The position numbers and the translations under genes were made by a program. The notes under the pieces are model-generated. The model was not told the origin of the DNA and ran no database searches. It saw nothing but the letters and a program-made list of their open reading frames with translations. DNA of 64,000 nucleotides from JAWLBY01 sp041687455 (GTDB taxonomy: Bacteria > Pseudomonadota > Gammaproteobacteria > Xanthomonadales > Xanthomonadaceae): contig JAWLBY010000016.1 of NCBI GenBank assembly GCA_041687455.1, forward strand, positions 1 through 64,000. Direction: 5' to 3'. This document shows positions 36,716 to 46,100 of this stretch, in pieces. How positions within the stretch are numbered: position 1 is the stretch's first letter; every line of letters begins with the position of its first letter.

Positions 36716-37795
36716 ATGAAACTCGTCGACGAAGCAGAAATCACGGTCATCGCCGGCGCCGGCGGCAACGGCTGCGCCAGCTTCCGGCGCGAGAAGTTCA
36801 TTCCGTTCGGCGGGCCTGATGGCGGCGACGGCGGCGATGGCGGCAGCGTCTGGCTGGAGGCCGACGAGAACCTGAACACGCTGATCGACTTCCGCCACCA
36901 GCGGCAGTTCCGCGCACAGCGCGGCGAGAACGGCATGAGCCGGCAGAAGTACGGCAAGAAGGGCGAGGACGTCGTGATCCGGGTGCCGGTCGGCACCGTG
37001 GTCACCACCATCGAGACCGACGAGGTGATTGGCGACCTGACCGAGCACGGCGCCCGGCTCAAGGTGGCCGAAGGCGGTCGCGGTGGCTGGGGCAACATCC
37101 ATTTCAAGTCGTCGACCAACCGCGCACCGACCCGCGCCGTGCCCGGTACGCCGGGCGAACAGCGCGAACTGAAGCTCGAGCTCAAGCTGCTGGCCGACGT
37201 CGGCCTGCTCGGCTTCCCGAACGCCGGCAAGAGCACCTTCATCCGGGCGGTCTCGGCGGCGACGCCACGGGTCGCGGACTATCCGTTCACGACCCTGTAT
37301 CCGAATCTCGGCGTGGTCCGCGTCGAGCGCGACCGCAGCTTCGTGGTCGCCGATATCCCCGGCCTGATCGAGGGCGCGGCGGAAGGTGCCGGCCTCGGCA
37401 TCCAGTTCCTGAAGCATGTCCAGCGCAACCGGCTGCTGCTGCACATCGTCGACGCCGCGCCGTTCGAGGAAGGCGTCGACCCGGTCGCGCACGTCGTCGC
37501 GCAGGTCCGGGCGATCGAGGCCGAGCTGGAGAAATTCGATCCGGAGCTGGTCGACCGGCCGCGCTGGCTGGTGTTGAACAAGCTCGACCTGGTGACCGAG
37601 GACGAGCGCGACGCCCGCGTGCAGGCCATCCTGCAGGCGCTCGACTGGCGCCGCGAATGGTTCGCGATCGCCGCGATCTCGAAGGAAGGCACCTGGCCGA
37701 TCTGCCAGAAGGCGATGGACTTTCTCGACAGCCTGCGGCCGCCGGCCGAACCGGAGTACGACCCGCGCGGGATCGGAAGCGGCCCGGAGGGCTGA
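36716..37795 (+). CDS. obgE: GTPase ObgE/CgtA
   Basis: 359 residues from the ATG at 36716; the longer in-frame opening is repeat-derived. The Obg domain has ITVIAGAGGNGCASFRREKFIP and the Gly-rich GGPDGGDGGDGGSVW. The G domain carries G1 GFPNAGKST, the switch I region FTTLYPNLGVV, G3 DIPGLIEGA and G4 NKLDLV. It is a 50S assembly and stringent-response GTPase, usually essential. Follows rpmA as in most bacteria, but with an intervening terminator and repeat. Confidence 0.97.
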   Translation: MKLVDEAEITVIAGAGGNGCASFRREKFIPFGGPDGGDGGDGGSVWLEADENLNTLIDFRHQRQFRAQRGENGMSRQKYGKKGEDVVIRVPVGTVVTTIETDEVIGDLTEHGARLKVAEGGRGGWGNIHFKSSTNRAPTRAVPGTPGEQRELKLELKLLADVGLLGFPNAGKSTFIRAVSAATPRVADYPFTTLYPNLGVVRVERDRSFVVADIPGLIEGAAEGAGLGIQFLKHVQRNRLLLHIVDAAPFEEGVDPVAHVVAQVRAIEAELEKFDPELVDRPRWLVLNKLDLVTEDERDARVQAILQALDWRREWFAIAAISKEGTWPICQKAMDFLDSLRPPAEPEYDPRGIGSGPEG

Positions 37796-37832
37796 GCCTC
37801 GGTGGTGCATGCTCTCGGCAGGCTTCCGCGCC

Positions 37833-37930
37833 TGTGGGAGCGGCTTCAGCCGCGATCTATCGATCTGTGGAGAAAGATCCGCGGCCTGGGCCCGTTCGGG
37901 AAAAGGATCGCGGCTGAAGCCGCTCCCACA
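37833..37930. repeat. REP-like inverted pair after obgE
   Basis: GTGGGAGCGGCTTCAGCCGC at about 37834 and its complement GCGGCTGAAGCCGCTCCCAC ending at 37929 lie about 50 bp apart. This gives a 20+ bp potential stem. It lies between obgE and the rpsT terminator. Confidence 0.8.
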
Positions 37931-37983
37931 GAATGCGCGCCAACAACAACGGCTCACGCCGGCGCTTTCGTAGCGCCACGAAC

Positions 37984-38006
37984 AAAAAAGCCGGCTTGCG
38001 CCGGCT
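37984..38006 (-). terminator. Rho-independent terminator of rpsT
   Basis: On the minus strand, AGCCGGC and GCCGGCT form a 7-bp stem with a GCAA loop followed by TTTTTT. It lies 28 bp after the rpsT stop. Confidence 0.9.
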
Positions 38007-38033
38007 CTTCTGTCGATTCCGTCGGTGTACCGC

Positions 38034-38297
38034 TTACGCGATCGCGCGGATACGCGCGGTCAGGCGGCTCTTGTGGCGAGCGGCCTTGTTCTTGTGGATC
38101 AGGCCGCGGGCCGCGAAGCGGTCCAGGATCGGCTGGGCGGTAGCGAAGGCTTCGTTCGCGGCGGCGGCGTCGCCGGCTTCGATCGCCTTCAGGACTTTCT
38201 TGACGGAGGTGCGCAGCATCGAACGCTGGCTGCTGTTGCGCGCATTGCGCACAACGGCCTGCTTGGCGCGCTTCTTCGCGGATTTGATGTTGGCCAA
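38034..38297 (-). CDS. rpsT: 30S ribosomal protein bS20
   Basis: 87 residues, same length as E. coli. MANIKSAKKRAKQAVVRNAR and the C-terminal HKNKAARHKSRLTARI are diagnostic. It has its own promoter (38349-38377) and terminator, and lies divergent from murJ, a common gammaproteobacterial arrangement. Confidence 0.98.
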   Translation of the reverse strand: MANIKSAKKRAKQAVVRNARNSSQRSMLRTSVKKVLKAIEAGDAAAANEAFATAQPILDRFAARGLIHKNKAARHKSRLTARIRAIA

Positions 38298-38348
38298 AGG
38301 GTTGCTCCTGAGCTGTATGCCGACGGAATCGGGCGGAAAAGACGCGCA

Positions 38349-38377
38349 AGTATGCGCCGCGAGAGCGGTCCAGTCAA
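38349..38377 (-). promoter_or_regulatory. Sigma-70 promoter of rpsT
   Basis: Read on the minus strand: TTGACT (38377-38372), a 17-bp spacer, then CATACT (38354-38349). It is 51 bp upstream of the rpsT start. Good -35, acceptable -10, ideal spacing. Confidence 0.75.
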
Positions 38378-38389
38378 TCGCAAACCCCG

Positions 38390-38700
38390 GCAGGAGGGGC
38401 TTCAGCCCTGACCGGTGACGCGGGAGGCTGACGTGCCTCCGATCGCCCGATCGATCAGTGCCCGGTTACCGCCAATCAACCGTCGCAGCGCTGATCGTCC
38501 TGGCGCGACCCCGGCCGTCCAGACAAGGCCGAACGCCGCGATCAGGCTGCCCCGGCAGGAGGGGCTTCAGCCCCGACCGATGACGCCGGGGCCGACCACT
38601 GTCGCCGCCGATCATGTGCCGATGCACTGACTCTGTCGGCACCCGACCGACAGGTGCGGCCGCCGGTGCGGTCGGGGCTGAAGCCCCTCCTGCAGTGGCG
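38390..38700. repeat. REP-like repeats in the rpsT-murJ gap
   Basis: Three copies of the GGAGGGGCTTCAGCCC family lie at about 38392-38413, 38554-38580 and, inverted, 38668-38697. The whole rpsT-murJ gap is 38298-38812. Apart from the rpsT promoter and the repeats, no further gene is supported in it. Confidence 0.7.
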
Positions 38701-38812
38701 CAGCGCGGGCAAATTCGGGCAGCGTGCGGGCAGGTGCTGGATTGCCACGCCGCCAGCAGGCAAAGTCTGGCCCCCGATGCGCGGCCGGTCGCGCGTTTGC
38801 CTGACGATTGCC

Positions 38813-40378
38813 ATGCGCCGCAGCCTGCTTCGTTCCACCGCCGCGTTCACCTCGATGACGTTGCTGTCGCGGATCGCCGGTTTCGTTCGCGACATGCTGC
38901 AGGCGGCGCTGTTCGGCAGCAGTGCGGCGACCGACGCGTTCACGATCGCGTACCGGATTCCGAACTACCTGCGGCGGATCTTCGCCGAGGGCTCGTTCGC
39001 GATGGCATTCGTACCGGTGCTATCGGAGCTGAAGCAGCGCGGCGATGCGCGTGCCCTGAAGGATTTCGTCGACCACGTGGCCGGTGCGCTGCTGGCGGTC
39101 GTGCTGGTCGTGACCGGCCTCGGCATGCTGGCGGCGCCGTGGATCGTCGCGCTGATCGCACCCGGCACGCTGGACGAGCCGGTCAAGTACGCCCTGACCA
39201 GCGACATGCTGCGAATCGTGTTTCCGTACCTGCTGTTCATCTCGCTGGTCGCGTTCGCCGGCGGCGTGCTGAACAGCCTGCAGCGGTTCGCATTGCCGGC
39301 TTTCACGCCGGTGCTGCACAACCTCGCGGTGATCGCCGCGATGCTCGGCCTGACCGGCTGGTTCGAGGTGCCGGAGCTGGCGCTGGCCTGGGGCGTGCTG
39401 GGTGCCGGTGCCCTGCAGTTCCTGCTGCTGTGGCCGAGCCTGGCCCGCCACGGCCTGCTGCCCCGGCTGCGATTGAACCTGCGCCACGACGGCGTGCGTC
39501 GGGTCGGCACGCTGATGCTGCCGACGCTGTTCTCGTCGTCGGTCGCGCAGGTCAATCTGATCGTCGGCACGATGTTCGCGTCGCTGCTGGCCACCGGTAG
39601 CCAGACCTGGCTGTGGTATTCGGACCGGCTGACCGAATTCCCGCTCGGCCTGTTCGGCGTCGCGATCGGCACGGTGATCCTGCCGCACCTGTCGCGCCGG
39701 CACGCCGACACCGACCCGGACGGCTTCTCGGCCGGGATCGACTGGGGCCTGCGGATGGTGCTGCTGCTCGGCGTGCCGGCCGGGCTCGGCCTGCTGCTGC
39801 TGTCCGAACCGCTGGTCGTGACGGTCTACGGCCGCGGCCAGTTCGCCGCCGACCCGGCCAACGCAACGATGACGGCACGGGCGCTGATGGCGATGAGCAT
39901 CGGCATTCCGGCCTTCATGCTGACCAAGGTACTGGCGCCGGCGTTCTACGCCCGGCAGGACACCCGCACGCCGATGCGCGCCGCGGTCTGGACCGTGGCG
40001 ATCAACGTCGGCCTGACCGTGCTGATCGTCGGCCCGCTGTGGTGGCACGGCGTGGCCGGGGCGCATGCCGGCATCGCATTGGCGACCGCGATCGCCGGCA
40101 TCGCCAACGCCTGGCTGCTGTGGCGGGCGTTGCTGGCCGAGCAGGTATTCGTTCCGCGGCCCGGCTGGCGGCGATTCCTGCTGCAGTTGGTCATCGCGAG
40201 TGCGCTGATGGGCGCCGTGGTCTGGCTGCTGGCCGAACGGCTCGGCGATTTGCGGCAGTTCGATGCGTGGTGGACGCCGTGGCTGGCCATGCTCGGACTG
40301 GTCGGTATCGGCGGCCTCGTCTATGCCGCCGTGCTGGTCGCCCTCGGCATCCGGCCGCGGCATCTGCGCAGCGCGTAG
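38813..40378 (+). CDS. murJ: Lipid II flippase MurJ (MviN)
   Basis: 521 residues from the ATG at 38813 (MRRSLLRSTAAFTSMTLLSR), with about 14 membrane helices. MurJ blocks: SRIAGFVRDMLQAALFGSSAATDAF (includes the essential Arg), EGSFAMAFVPVL, YSDRLTEFPLGLFGVAIGTVILP and LLSEPLVVTVYGRGQF. It flips lipid II across the inner membrane for peptidoglycan synthesis. The stop lies 3 bp before a scaffold gap of 100 Ns, so the true spacing to ribF is unknown. Confidence 0.96.
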   Translation: MRRSLLRSTAAFTSMTLLSRIAGFVRDMLQAALFGSSAATDAFTIAYRIPNYLRRIFAEGSFAMAFVPVLSELKQRGDARALKDFVDHVAGALLAVVLVVTGLGMLAAPWIVALIAPGTLDEPVKYALTSDMLRIVFPYLLFISLVAFAGGVLNSLQRFALPAFTPVLHNLAVIAAMLGLTGWFEVPELALAWGVLGAGALQFLLLWPSLARHGLLPRLRLNLRHDGVRRVGTLMLPTLFSSSVAQVNLIVGTMFASLLATGSQTWLWYSDRLTEFPLGLFGVAIGTVILPHLSRRHADTDPDGFSAGIDWGLRMVLLLGVPAGLGLLLLSEPLVVTVYGRGQFAADPANATMTARALMAMSIGIPAFMLTKVLAPAFYARQDTRTPMRAAVWTVAINVGLTVLIVGPLWWHGVAGAHAGIALATAIAGIANAWLLWRALLAEQVFVPRPGWRRFLLQLVIASALMGAVVWLLAERLGDLRQFDAWWTPWLAMLGLVGIGGLVYAAVLVALGIRPRHLRSA

Positions 40379-40383
40379 CCCCT

Positions 40384-40483
40384 NNNNNNNNNNNNNNNNN
40401 NNNNNNNNNNNNNNNNNNNNNNNNNNNNNNNNNNNNNNNNNNNNNNNNNNNNNNNNNNNNNNNNNNNNNNNNNNNNNNNNNNN
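40384..40483. other. Assembly gap (100 Ns)
   Basis: Exactly 100 N, a conventional scaffold spacer. It lies at the edge of a tandem repeat, which is probably why assembly failed. Any open frame read across it is meaningless. Confidence 0.99.
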
Positions 40484-41000
40484 AGCCCCTCCTACCGAAG
40501 CGAGGGGCGGTTGCGCGCTTCGCAATGCGCGACGGCGTGGGTTTGTGCGCCGCGGTCGGGGCTGAAGCCCGTCCTGCAGGGGCGAGGGGTGCGGTTGCGC
40601 GCTTCGCAATGCGCGACGGCGCTGGTTTGTGCGCGCGGTCGGGGCTGAAGCCCCTCCTGCAGGGGCGAGGGTGCGGTTGCGCGCTTCGCAATGCGCGACG
40701 GCGCTGGTTCGTGCGCGCGGTCGGGGCTGAAGCCCCTCCTGCAGGGGCGAGGGGCGGTTGCGCGCTTCGCAATGCGCGACGGCGCTGGTTCGTGTGCCGC
40801 GGTCGGGGCTGAAGCCCGTCCTGCAGGGGCGAGGGGTGCGGTTGTGCGCTTCGCAATGCGCGACGGCGTGGGTTTGTGCGCCGCGGTCGGGGCTGAAGCC
40901 CCTCCTGCAGGGGCGAGGGGTGCGGTTGTGCGCTTCGCAATGCGCGACGGCGTGGGTTCGTGTGCCGCGGTCGGGGCTGAAGCCCCTCCTACAAGGACGA
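40484..41000. repeat. Tandem array of six or more 82-84-bp units with REP-like cores
   Basis: CGGTCGGGGCTGAAGCCC starts at 40553, 40636, 40718, 40800, 40884 and 40968 (spacings 83, 82, 82, 84, 84). Each unit also contains GCGCTTCGCAATGCGCGACG. A partial unit abuts the N gap, so the true copy number is unknown. Not CRISPR: the whole unit is conserved and there are no unique spacers. TATACT at 41056 is a candidate -10 for ribF. Confidence 0.88.
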
Positions 41001-41070
41001 GCGGGGCGATTGCGCGCTCGCAATACAGGGGAAAGGGCGACTTTGCGCGCCGGGGTATACTCGGCGGCTT

Positions 41071-42030
41071 ATGTGCCGCCTGTTCCGTGACGTCGTAGGC
41101 GGGCGCGTCAGCGCCCGCGGAAGCGTGGTCTGCATCGGCGCGTTCGATGGCCTGCATCTGGGCCACCGGGCGCTGATCGGCCGGACGCTGGCGCGCGCCC
41201 GTGCGCTCGATGTCGACGCGGCGGTCATCACCTTCGAGCCACTGCCGCGCGAATTCTTCATGGGCGCCGCCGCGCCGCCGCGGATCGCCTCCGCGCGTGA
41301 TCGCTTCGAGCGGCTGCGCGCGATCGGCATCGACCGGGTCGGCCTGCTGCGCTTCAACGCCGCGCTCGCCGCGATGTCGGCCGAGGCCTTCGTCGAGCGC
41401 GTGCTGGTCGGCCGGCTCGGCGTGCGCGAGGTCTGGATCGGGCCGGATTTCCGCTTCGGGCACAAGCGGGCCGGCGACCTCGCGTTGCTGCAGCAGCTCG
41501 GCGCACGGCACGGCTTCCACGCCGAGTCGATCGATACCCACCACATCGGCGATGCGCGCGTCTCCAGTTCGAAGGTCCGCGAGGCGCTGGCCGCCGGCGA
41601 CCTCGATACCGCCGCCGTGATGCTCGGTCGCCGTTACTCGATCGCCAGCCGGGTCGTGCATGGCCGCCAGCTCGGCCGCCAGCTCGGCTACCCGACCGCC
41701 AACCTGCACGTGCCCGGCCGCGTGCCGGCGCTCGGCGGCATCTTTGCGACACGGGTGCATGGCGTCGGCGAGCGGCCGTGGCCGAGCGTGTCGAGCCTCG
41801 GCACGCGGCCGACCGTGACCGGCAACGCCGAGCCCTTGCTCGAAGCGCATCTGTTCGACTTCGCGGGCGACCTGTACGGCCGCCGGATCGAGGTCGAGTT
41901 CGTCGCGAAGTTGCGCGACGAGCAGAAATTCCCCGACTTGCCCGCCCTGGTGGCGCAGATGGACCGCGACGCGCAGGCCGCGCGCGCGATCCTCGCCGTG
42001 CCCGCCGACAACCAACGGAAGACCGCGTGA
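41071..42030 (+). CDS. ribF: Bifunctional riboflavin kinase / FAD synthetase
   Basis: 319 residues. The N-terminal FMN adenylyltransferase has VVCIGAFDGLHLGHRALI and VSSSKVREAL. The C-terminal flavokinase has GRQLGYPTANLHVP and EAHLFDFAGDLYGRRIEVEF. It converts riboflavin to FMN and FAD. The ATG at 41071 lacks a strong Shine-Dalgarno. The stop overlaps the GTG of ileS (GTGA), the classic ribF-ileS-lspA-ispH order. Confidence 0.97.
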   Translation: MCRLFRDVVGGRVSARGSVVCIGAFDGLHLGHRALIGRTLARARALDVDAAVITFEPLPREFFMGAAAPPRIASARDRFERLRAIGIDRVGLLRFNAALAAMSAEAFVERVLVGRLGVREVWIGPDFRFGHKRAGDLALLQQLGARHGFHAESIDTHHIGDARVSSSKVREALAAGDLDTAAVMLGRRYSIASRVVHGRQLGRQLGYPTANLHVPGRVPALGGIFATRVHGVGERPWPSVSSLGTRPTVTGNAEPLLEAHLFDFAGDLYGRRIEVEFVAKLRDEQKFPDLPALVAQMDRDAQAARAILAVPADNQRKTA

Positions 42031-44885
42031 GCGCACCGCACGACTACAAGAAAACCATCCAGCTCCCGGCGACCGGGTTCCCGATGCGCGGCGACCTGCC
42101 CAAGCGCGAGCCGGACACGCTGGCGCGCTGGGAACGCGAAGGCCTGTACGCGCAGATTCGCGACAGGGCGAAGGGCCGGCCGCAGTTCGTGCTGCACGAC
42201 GGCCCGCCGTACGCGAACGGCTCGATCCATATCGGTCATGCGGTCAACAAGATCCTGAAGGACGTCGTGGTCCGCTCGAAGCTGTTGTCGGGCTTCGATG
42301 CGCCGTACATCCCGGGCTGGGACTGCCACGGCCTGCCGATCGAGCACGCGGTCGAGAAGAAGCACGGCAAGGTCGGAACCAGGCTCGATGCCGCGGCGTT
42401 CCGCGCCGAGTGCCGCAAGTACGCCGCCGAGCAGATCGACGGCCAGCGTCGCGACTTCAAGCGGCTCGGCGTGCTCGGCGACTGGGAAAATCCCTATCGG
42501 ACGATGGACTTCCGCTTCGAGGCCGACATCGTCCGCTCGCTGGCGAAGATCGTCGAGAACGGCCATCTGGTGCGCGGCGTCAAGCCGGTGCACTGGTGCT
42601 TCGACTGCGGCTCGGCGCTGGCCGAGGCCGAGATCGAATATGCCGACAAGACCTCGCCGCAGGTCGATGTCGCCTACGACGCGCTCGATCCGCGGACGCT
42701 CGCCTCGAAGTTCGGTGTCGACGCCGGCGATGCCATCGTTGCGGTGCCGATCTGGACCACCACGCCGTGGACGCTGCCAGCCAGCCTCGCGGTGTCGCTC
42801 GGTCCCGAGCTCGACTACGTGCTGGTCGAAGGTCCGGCGCGCGCCGGTCGTCGTGTGCTGCTTGTGCTGGCGGCGGCACTGGCCGAGCGGGCGCTGGCGC
42901 GCTACGGCGTCGACACGGCAACAGTGCTCGGCCGCGCGAACGGAGCCGCGCTCGAACACCAGCGCCTGCGCCATCCGTTCTACGAGCGCGAGATTCCGCT
43001 GATCCTCGGCGACCACGTGTCGGCCGACGACGGCACCGGCGCCGTCCACACCGCGCCGGGTCATGGTCAGGAAGACTTCATCGTCGGCCAGAAGTACGGC
43101 CTGCTCGAACGCTACAAGTCCAACGAATTCAATCCGGTCGGCGGCAACGGCGTCTACCTGCCCGGCACGCCGATCTTCGAAGGCCAGTTCATCTGGAAGG
43201 CCAATGCGACGATCACCGCGCTGCTCGGCGAGCGCGGCGTGCTGCTTGCGTCGAGCCAGTTGCAGCACAGCTACCCGCACTGCTGGCGGCACAAGACGCC
43301 GGTCGCGTTCCGCGCCACCCCGCAGTGGTTCATCGGCATGGAACAGGCCGGTCTGCGGCAGTCGGCGCTCGCTGCAATCGCCGCGATCGGCGAGCAGGGC
43401 GGCTGGTTCCCCGACTGGGGCGAGGCGCGGATCCGCGCGATGATCGAGAACCGCCCGGACTGGTGCATCAGTCGCCAGCGCACCTGGGGCGTGCCGATCG
43501 CGCTGTTCGTGCACAAGGTCACCGGCGAGCCGCATCCGCGCGCGGTCGAACTGATGCGGGCAGCGGCCGATCGAATCGAGCAGGCCGGCGTCGATGCCTG
43601 GTACACGCTCGATGCGGCCGAGTTGCTCGGTGCCGATGCAGCCGATTACGACAAGGTCACCGACATCCTCGATGTCTGGTTCGATTCCGGCGTCACCCAC
43701 GAGGCGGTGCTCGCTGCGCGCGGCCTGGGCAAGCCGGCCGACATCTACCTCGAAGGCTCGGACCAGCACCGCGGCTGGTTCCAGAGTTCGCTGCTGACCG
43801 GCATCGCGATGGATGGTGCCGCGCCGTACCGGCAAGTGCTCACCCACGGCTTCACGGTCGACCAGCACGGCCGCAAGATGTCGAAGTCGATCGGCAACGT
43901 CGTGGCGCCGCAGGACGTCATGGACAAGCTCGGCGCCGACGTGCTGCGGCTGTGGGTCGCCTCGACCGACTACCGCAACGAGATGTCGGTATCCGACGAG
44001 ATCCTGAAGCGTGCGGCCGATGCCTATCGCCGCATCCGCAACACCGCACGCTTCCTGCTCGGCAACCTGGACGGCTTCGATCCGGCCGCGCACCTGTTGC
44101 CGAACGACCAGCTCGTGCTGCTCGACCGCTGGGCCGTGCATCGTGCCTATGAGTTGCAGTCGCAGATCGCGCTGGCCTATTCGCGCTACGACTTCGCCGA
44201 GATCGTGCAGCGGCTGTCGAACTTCTGCACCGTCGACCTCGGTTCGATCTACCTCGACGTGACCAAGGATCGGCTCTACACGATGCCGGACGACTCGCAC
44301 GGCCGCCGCAGCGCGCAGAGCGCGATGTTCCGGATTGCCGAGGCCTTCGTCCGCTGGATCGCACCGATCCTGGCATTCACGGCAGACGAGATCTGGCAGT
44401 TCCTGCCCGGCGAGCGCGACGGCAACGTGCTGTTTGCGACCTGGTACGACGGTCTCGAGCCGCTGCCGGGCCTCGGCACGATGACCGCCGAAGACTTCGA
44501 CACGCTGCTCGCGCTGCGCGAAGCGGTGGCCAAGGTGCTCGAGCCGATGCGCGCCGGCGGCACGATCGGCGCTGCGCTGGAGGCCGAGGTCGACGTCTAC
44601 GTTGCGCCCGAGCTGCTGCATCGGCTGCAGCCGGTCGCCGACGAGCTGCGTTTCCTGTTCATCACGTCGACGCTGGCGCTGCATCCGGCTGGCGAGCGGT
44701 CAGCCGATGCGATCAAGGCCGAAGACCTCGATGCCTGGATCGTCGCGCGCGCGACCGAAAATCCGAAGTGTGTCCGCTGCTGGCACCATCGCGCCGATGT
44801 CGGCAGCCATGCCGAACACCCGGAGCTGTGCGGTCGCTGCGTCACCAATGTCGAGGGCGCCGGCGAACAGCGCCGCTGGTTCTAG
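42027..44885 (+). CDS. ileS: Isoleucyl-tRNA synthetase
   Basis: 952 residues from a GTG overlapping the ribF stop. The HIGH motif is PYANGSIHIGHAVNK, and KMSKS lies in HGRKMSKSIGNVV. The CP1 editing domain has TTPWTLPASLAVSL and ADDGTGAVHTAPGHG. The C-terminal zinc knuckle is complete (CVRCW ... CGRCVTN). Bacterial type I IleRS, expected to be mupirocin sensitive by family. Translation is coupled to ribF. Confidence 0.98.
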   Translation: MSAPHDYKKTIQLPATGFPMRGDLPKREPDTLARWEREGLYAQIRDRAKGRPQFVLHDGPPYANGSIHIGHAVNKILKDVVVRSKLLSGFDAPYIPGWDCHGLPIEHAVEKKHGKVGTRLDAAAFRAECRKYAAEQIDGQRRDFKRLGVLGDWENPYRTMDFRFEADIVRSLAKIVENGHLVRGVKPVHWCFDCGSALAEAEIEYADKTSPQVDVAYDALDPRTLASKFGVDAGDAIVAVPIWTTTPWTLPASLAVSLGPELDYVLVEGPARAGRRVLLVLAAALAERALARYGVDTATVLGRANGAALEHQRLRHPFYEREIPLILGDHVSADDGTGAVHTAPGHGQEDFIVGQKYGLLERYKSNEFNPVGGNGVYLPGTPIFEGQFIWKANATITALLGERGVLLASSQLQHSYPHCWRHKTPVAFRATPQWFIGMEQAGLRQSALAAIAAIGEQGGWFPDWGEARIRAMIENRPDWCISRQRTWGVPIALFVHKVTGEPHPRAVELMRAAADRIEQAGVDAWYTLDAAELLGADAADYDKVTDILDVWFDSGVTHEAVLAARGLGKPADIYLEGSDQHRGWFQSSLLTGIAMDGAAPYRQVLTHGFTVDQHGRKMSKSIGNVVAPQDVMDKLGADVLRLWVASTDYRNEMSVSDEILKRAADAYRRIRNTARFLLGNLDGFDPAAHLLPNDQLVLLDRWAVHRAYELQSQIALAYSRYDFAEIVQRLSNFCTVDLGSIYLDVTKDRLYTMPDDSHGRRSAQSAMFRIAEAFVRWIAPILAFTADEIWQFLPGERDGNVLFATWYDGLEPLPGLGTMTAEDFDTLLALREAVAKVLEPMRAGGTIGAALEAEVDVYVAPELLHRLQPVADELRFLFITSTLALHPAGERSADAIKAEDLDAWIVARATENPKCVRCWHHRADVGSHAEHPELCGRCVTNVEGAGEQRRWF

Positions 44886-44893
44886 CAAGCTCC

Positions 44894-44958
44894 CCTGTAG
44901 GAGCCGCTTCAGCGGCGATCGGCAGCCTGTCGCCGCTGAAGCAGCTCCTACAGGGCGT
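44894..44958. repeat. REP-like inverted pair before lspA
   Basis: TGTAGGAGCCGCTTCAGCGG (44896-44915) and CCGCTGAAGCAGCTCCTACA (44932-44951) are nearly complementary with one mismatch. The stem-loop fills most of the ileS-lspA gap and may attenuate or stabilise the mRNA. Confidence 0.8.
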
Positions 44959-44974
44959 ACTCCGGATCACACAC

Positions 44975-45472
44975 ATGCCCGCCAAACCCAACGCCCTGAT
45001 CTGGCTCGCGCTGTCGGCAATCATCATCACCGTCGACCTGTGGACCAAGGAAATCGCGCTGACCTCGCTGCAGCCCTACCAGCCGGTGCCGTTCATCGAC
45101 GGCTTCTGGAACTGGATGCTGGCGTTCAACACCGGCGCCGCATTCAGTTTCCTCAGCGACGCGAACGGCTGGCAGCGCTGGTTGTTCTCGGCGCTCGCGG
45201 TCGGCATCAGCGGGCTGCTTGCGTACTGGCTGACCCGGATCCCGCGCCGCGACTGGCGCCAGGCGCTGCCGTTCTCGCTGATCATCGGCGGCGCGCTCGG
45301 CAACCTGGTCGACCGGCTCCGGCACGGACACGTGATCGATTTCATCGACTGGTACGTCGGCAGCTACCACTGGCCGGCGTTCAATATCGCCGATGCCGCA
45401 ATCGTCGGCGGCGCGATCGCCCTCGCGCTGTTCGGATTCACCGCACACACGCGCGAGGAAGCGAACTCATGA
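44975..45472 (+). CDS. lspA: Signal peptidase II (lipoprotein signal peptidase)
   Basis: 165 residues from the ATG at 44975, four membrane helices. Catalytic Asp residues lie in IIGGALGNLVDRLRHGHVIDFID and FNIADAAI. NTGAAFSFL is the conserved first-loop motif. Removes signal peptides from prolipoproteins; globomycin target family. Overlaps the following cupin gene by 4 bp (ATGA). Confidence 0.96.
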   Translation: MPAKPNALIWLALSAIIITVDLWTKEIALTSLQPYQPVPFIDGFWNWMLAFNTGAAFSFLSDANGWQRWLFSALAVGISGLLAYWLTRIPRRDWRQALPFSLIIGGALGNLVDRLRHGHVIDFIDWYVGSYHWPAFNIADAAIVGGAIALALFGFTAHTREEANS

Positions 45473-45930
45473 TCGGAAAACGTATCGACGCATTGCCGGC
45501 CCGGACCGATTCGCTTTATCCGGAACCGTTCCGCTCGCGCGTGCTGCCGCGCGAGAAGCGGTCGCTCGGTGATGCGTTCGGCCTGACCGCATTCGGCGTC
45601 AATCACACCGTGCTCGCGCCCGGCAAGGAATCGTCGATGCGCCACTGGCACACCCACGAGGACGAGCTGATCGTCGTGCTCGAAGGCGAAGTGGTGCTGG
45701 TGACCGAGTTCGGTGAGGAAACGCTGACGCCGGGCATGGTGGTCGGATTCCGCGCCGGCGATCCGAACGCGCACCAGCTCGTGAACCGCAGTGTGCTGCC
45801 GGCGGTCTATCTCGAAATCGGCGGTCGCGATACGCGCGACATCGCCCGCTACACGGACGTCGACCTGCACTGCGAAGCGGACGAGCAGGGCGGGTATCGG
45901 TTCAGCCACAAGGACGGCACGCCGTACTGA
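45469..45930 (+). CDS. Cupin-domain protein
   Basis: 153 residues. Cupin motif 1 is HWHTHEDELIVVLEGEVVLV with two His and a Glu. Motif 2 reads RAGDPNAHQLVNRS with a further His. This makes a probable metal-binding site. C-terminal GYRFSHKDGTPY is shared with many proteobacterial cupins of unknown substrate. Inserted between lspA and ispH, where E. coli has fkpB; start overlaps lspA by 4 bp. Function unassigned. Confidence 0.88.
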   Translation: MIGKRIDALPARTDSLYPEPFRSRVLPREKRSLGDAFGLTAFGVNHTVLAPGKESSMRHWHTHEDELIVVLEGEVVLVTEFGEETLTPGMVVGFRAGDPNAHQLVNRSVLPAVYLEIGGRDTRDIARYTDVDLHCEADEQGGYRFSHKDGTPY

Positions 45931-45934
45931 GAGC

Positions 45935-46097
45935 CGGGATTCGCGATCGCGATCAGGGTTTCGCCACAGCGGCAGCTCGCGGTCGCTCGGCGGATGTCGA
46001 AAATCCAGGCCCGCATCGACGCGCAAACTGCTTCTGCGAATCCCGAACCACGAACCACGAATCCCGAATCCCGAATCCCGAATCCCGAATCCCTGCA
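45935..46097. repeat. GAATCCC octamer repeat with inverted arms in the ispH leader
   Basis: A short left arm GCCGGGATTCG (about 45933-45943) and a right arm of six or more CGAATCC/CGAACCA units (about 46037-46092). Four of those units are the perfect octamer CCGAATCC in tandem. The repeat stops 8 bp before the ispH ATG, again replacing a normal ribosome binding site. Confidence 0.78.
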
Positions 46098-46100
46098 GCA

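Noticed and set aside
35187..41000. CRISPR array candidates
   Set aside because: Whole 116-bp or 82-84-bp units are conserved, with no variable spacers and no cas genes. They are tandem REP-core duplications.
39020..41023. Open frames running across the N gap
   Set aside because: They depend on translating unknown bases and on repeat DNA.
41001..41070. FMN riboswitch upstream of ribF
   Set aside because: Looked for the conserved RFN core (AGGG...GGGGCGG pattern) and found only REP repeat and a candidate -10.
41688..44684. 998-residue open frame antisense to ileS
   Set aside because: ileS is unmistakable (HIGH and KMSKS motifs); the antisense frame has no features of its own.
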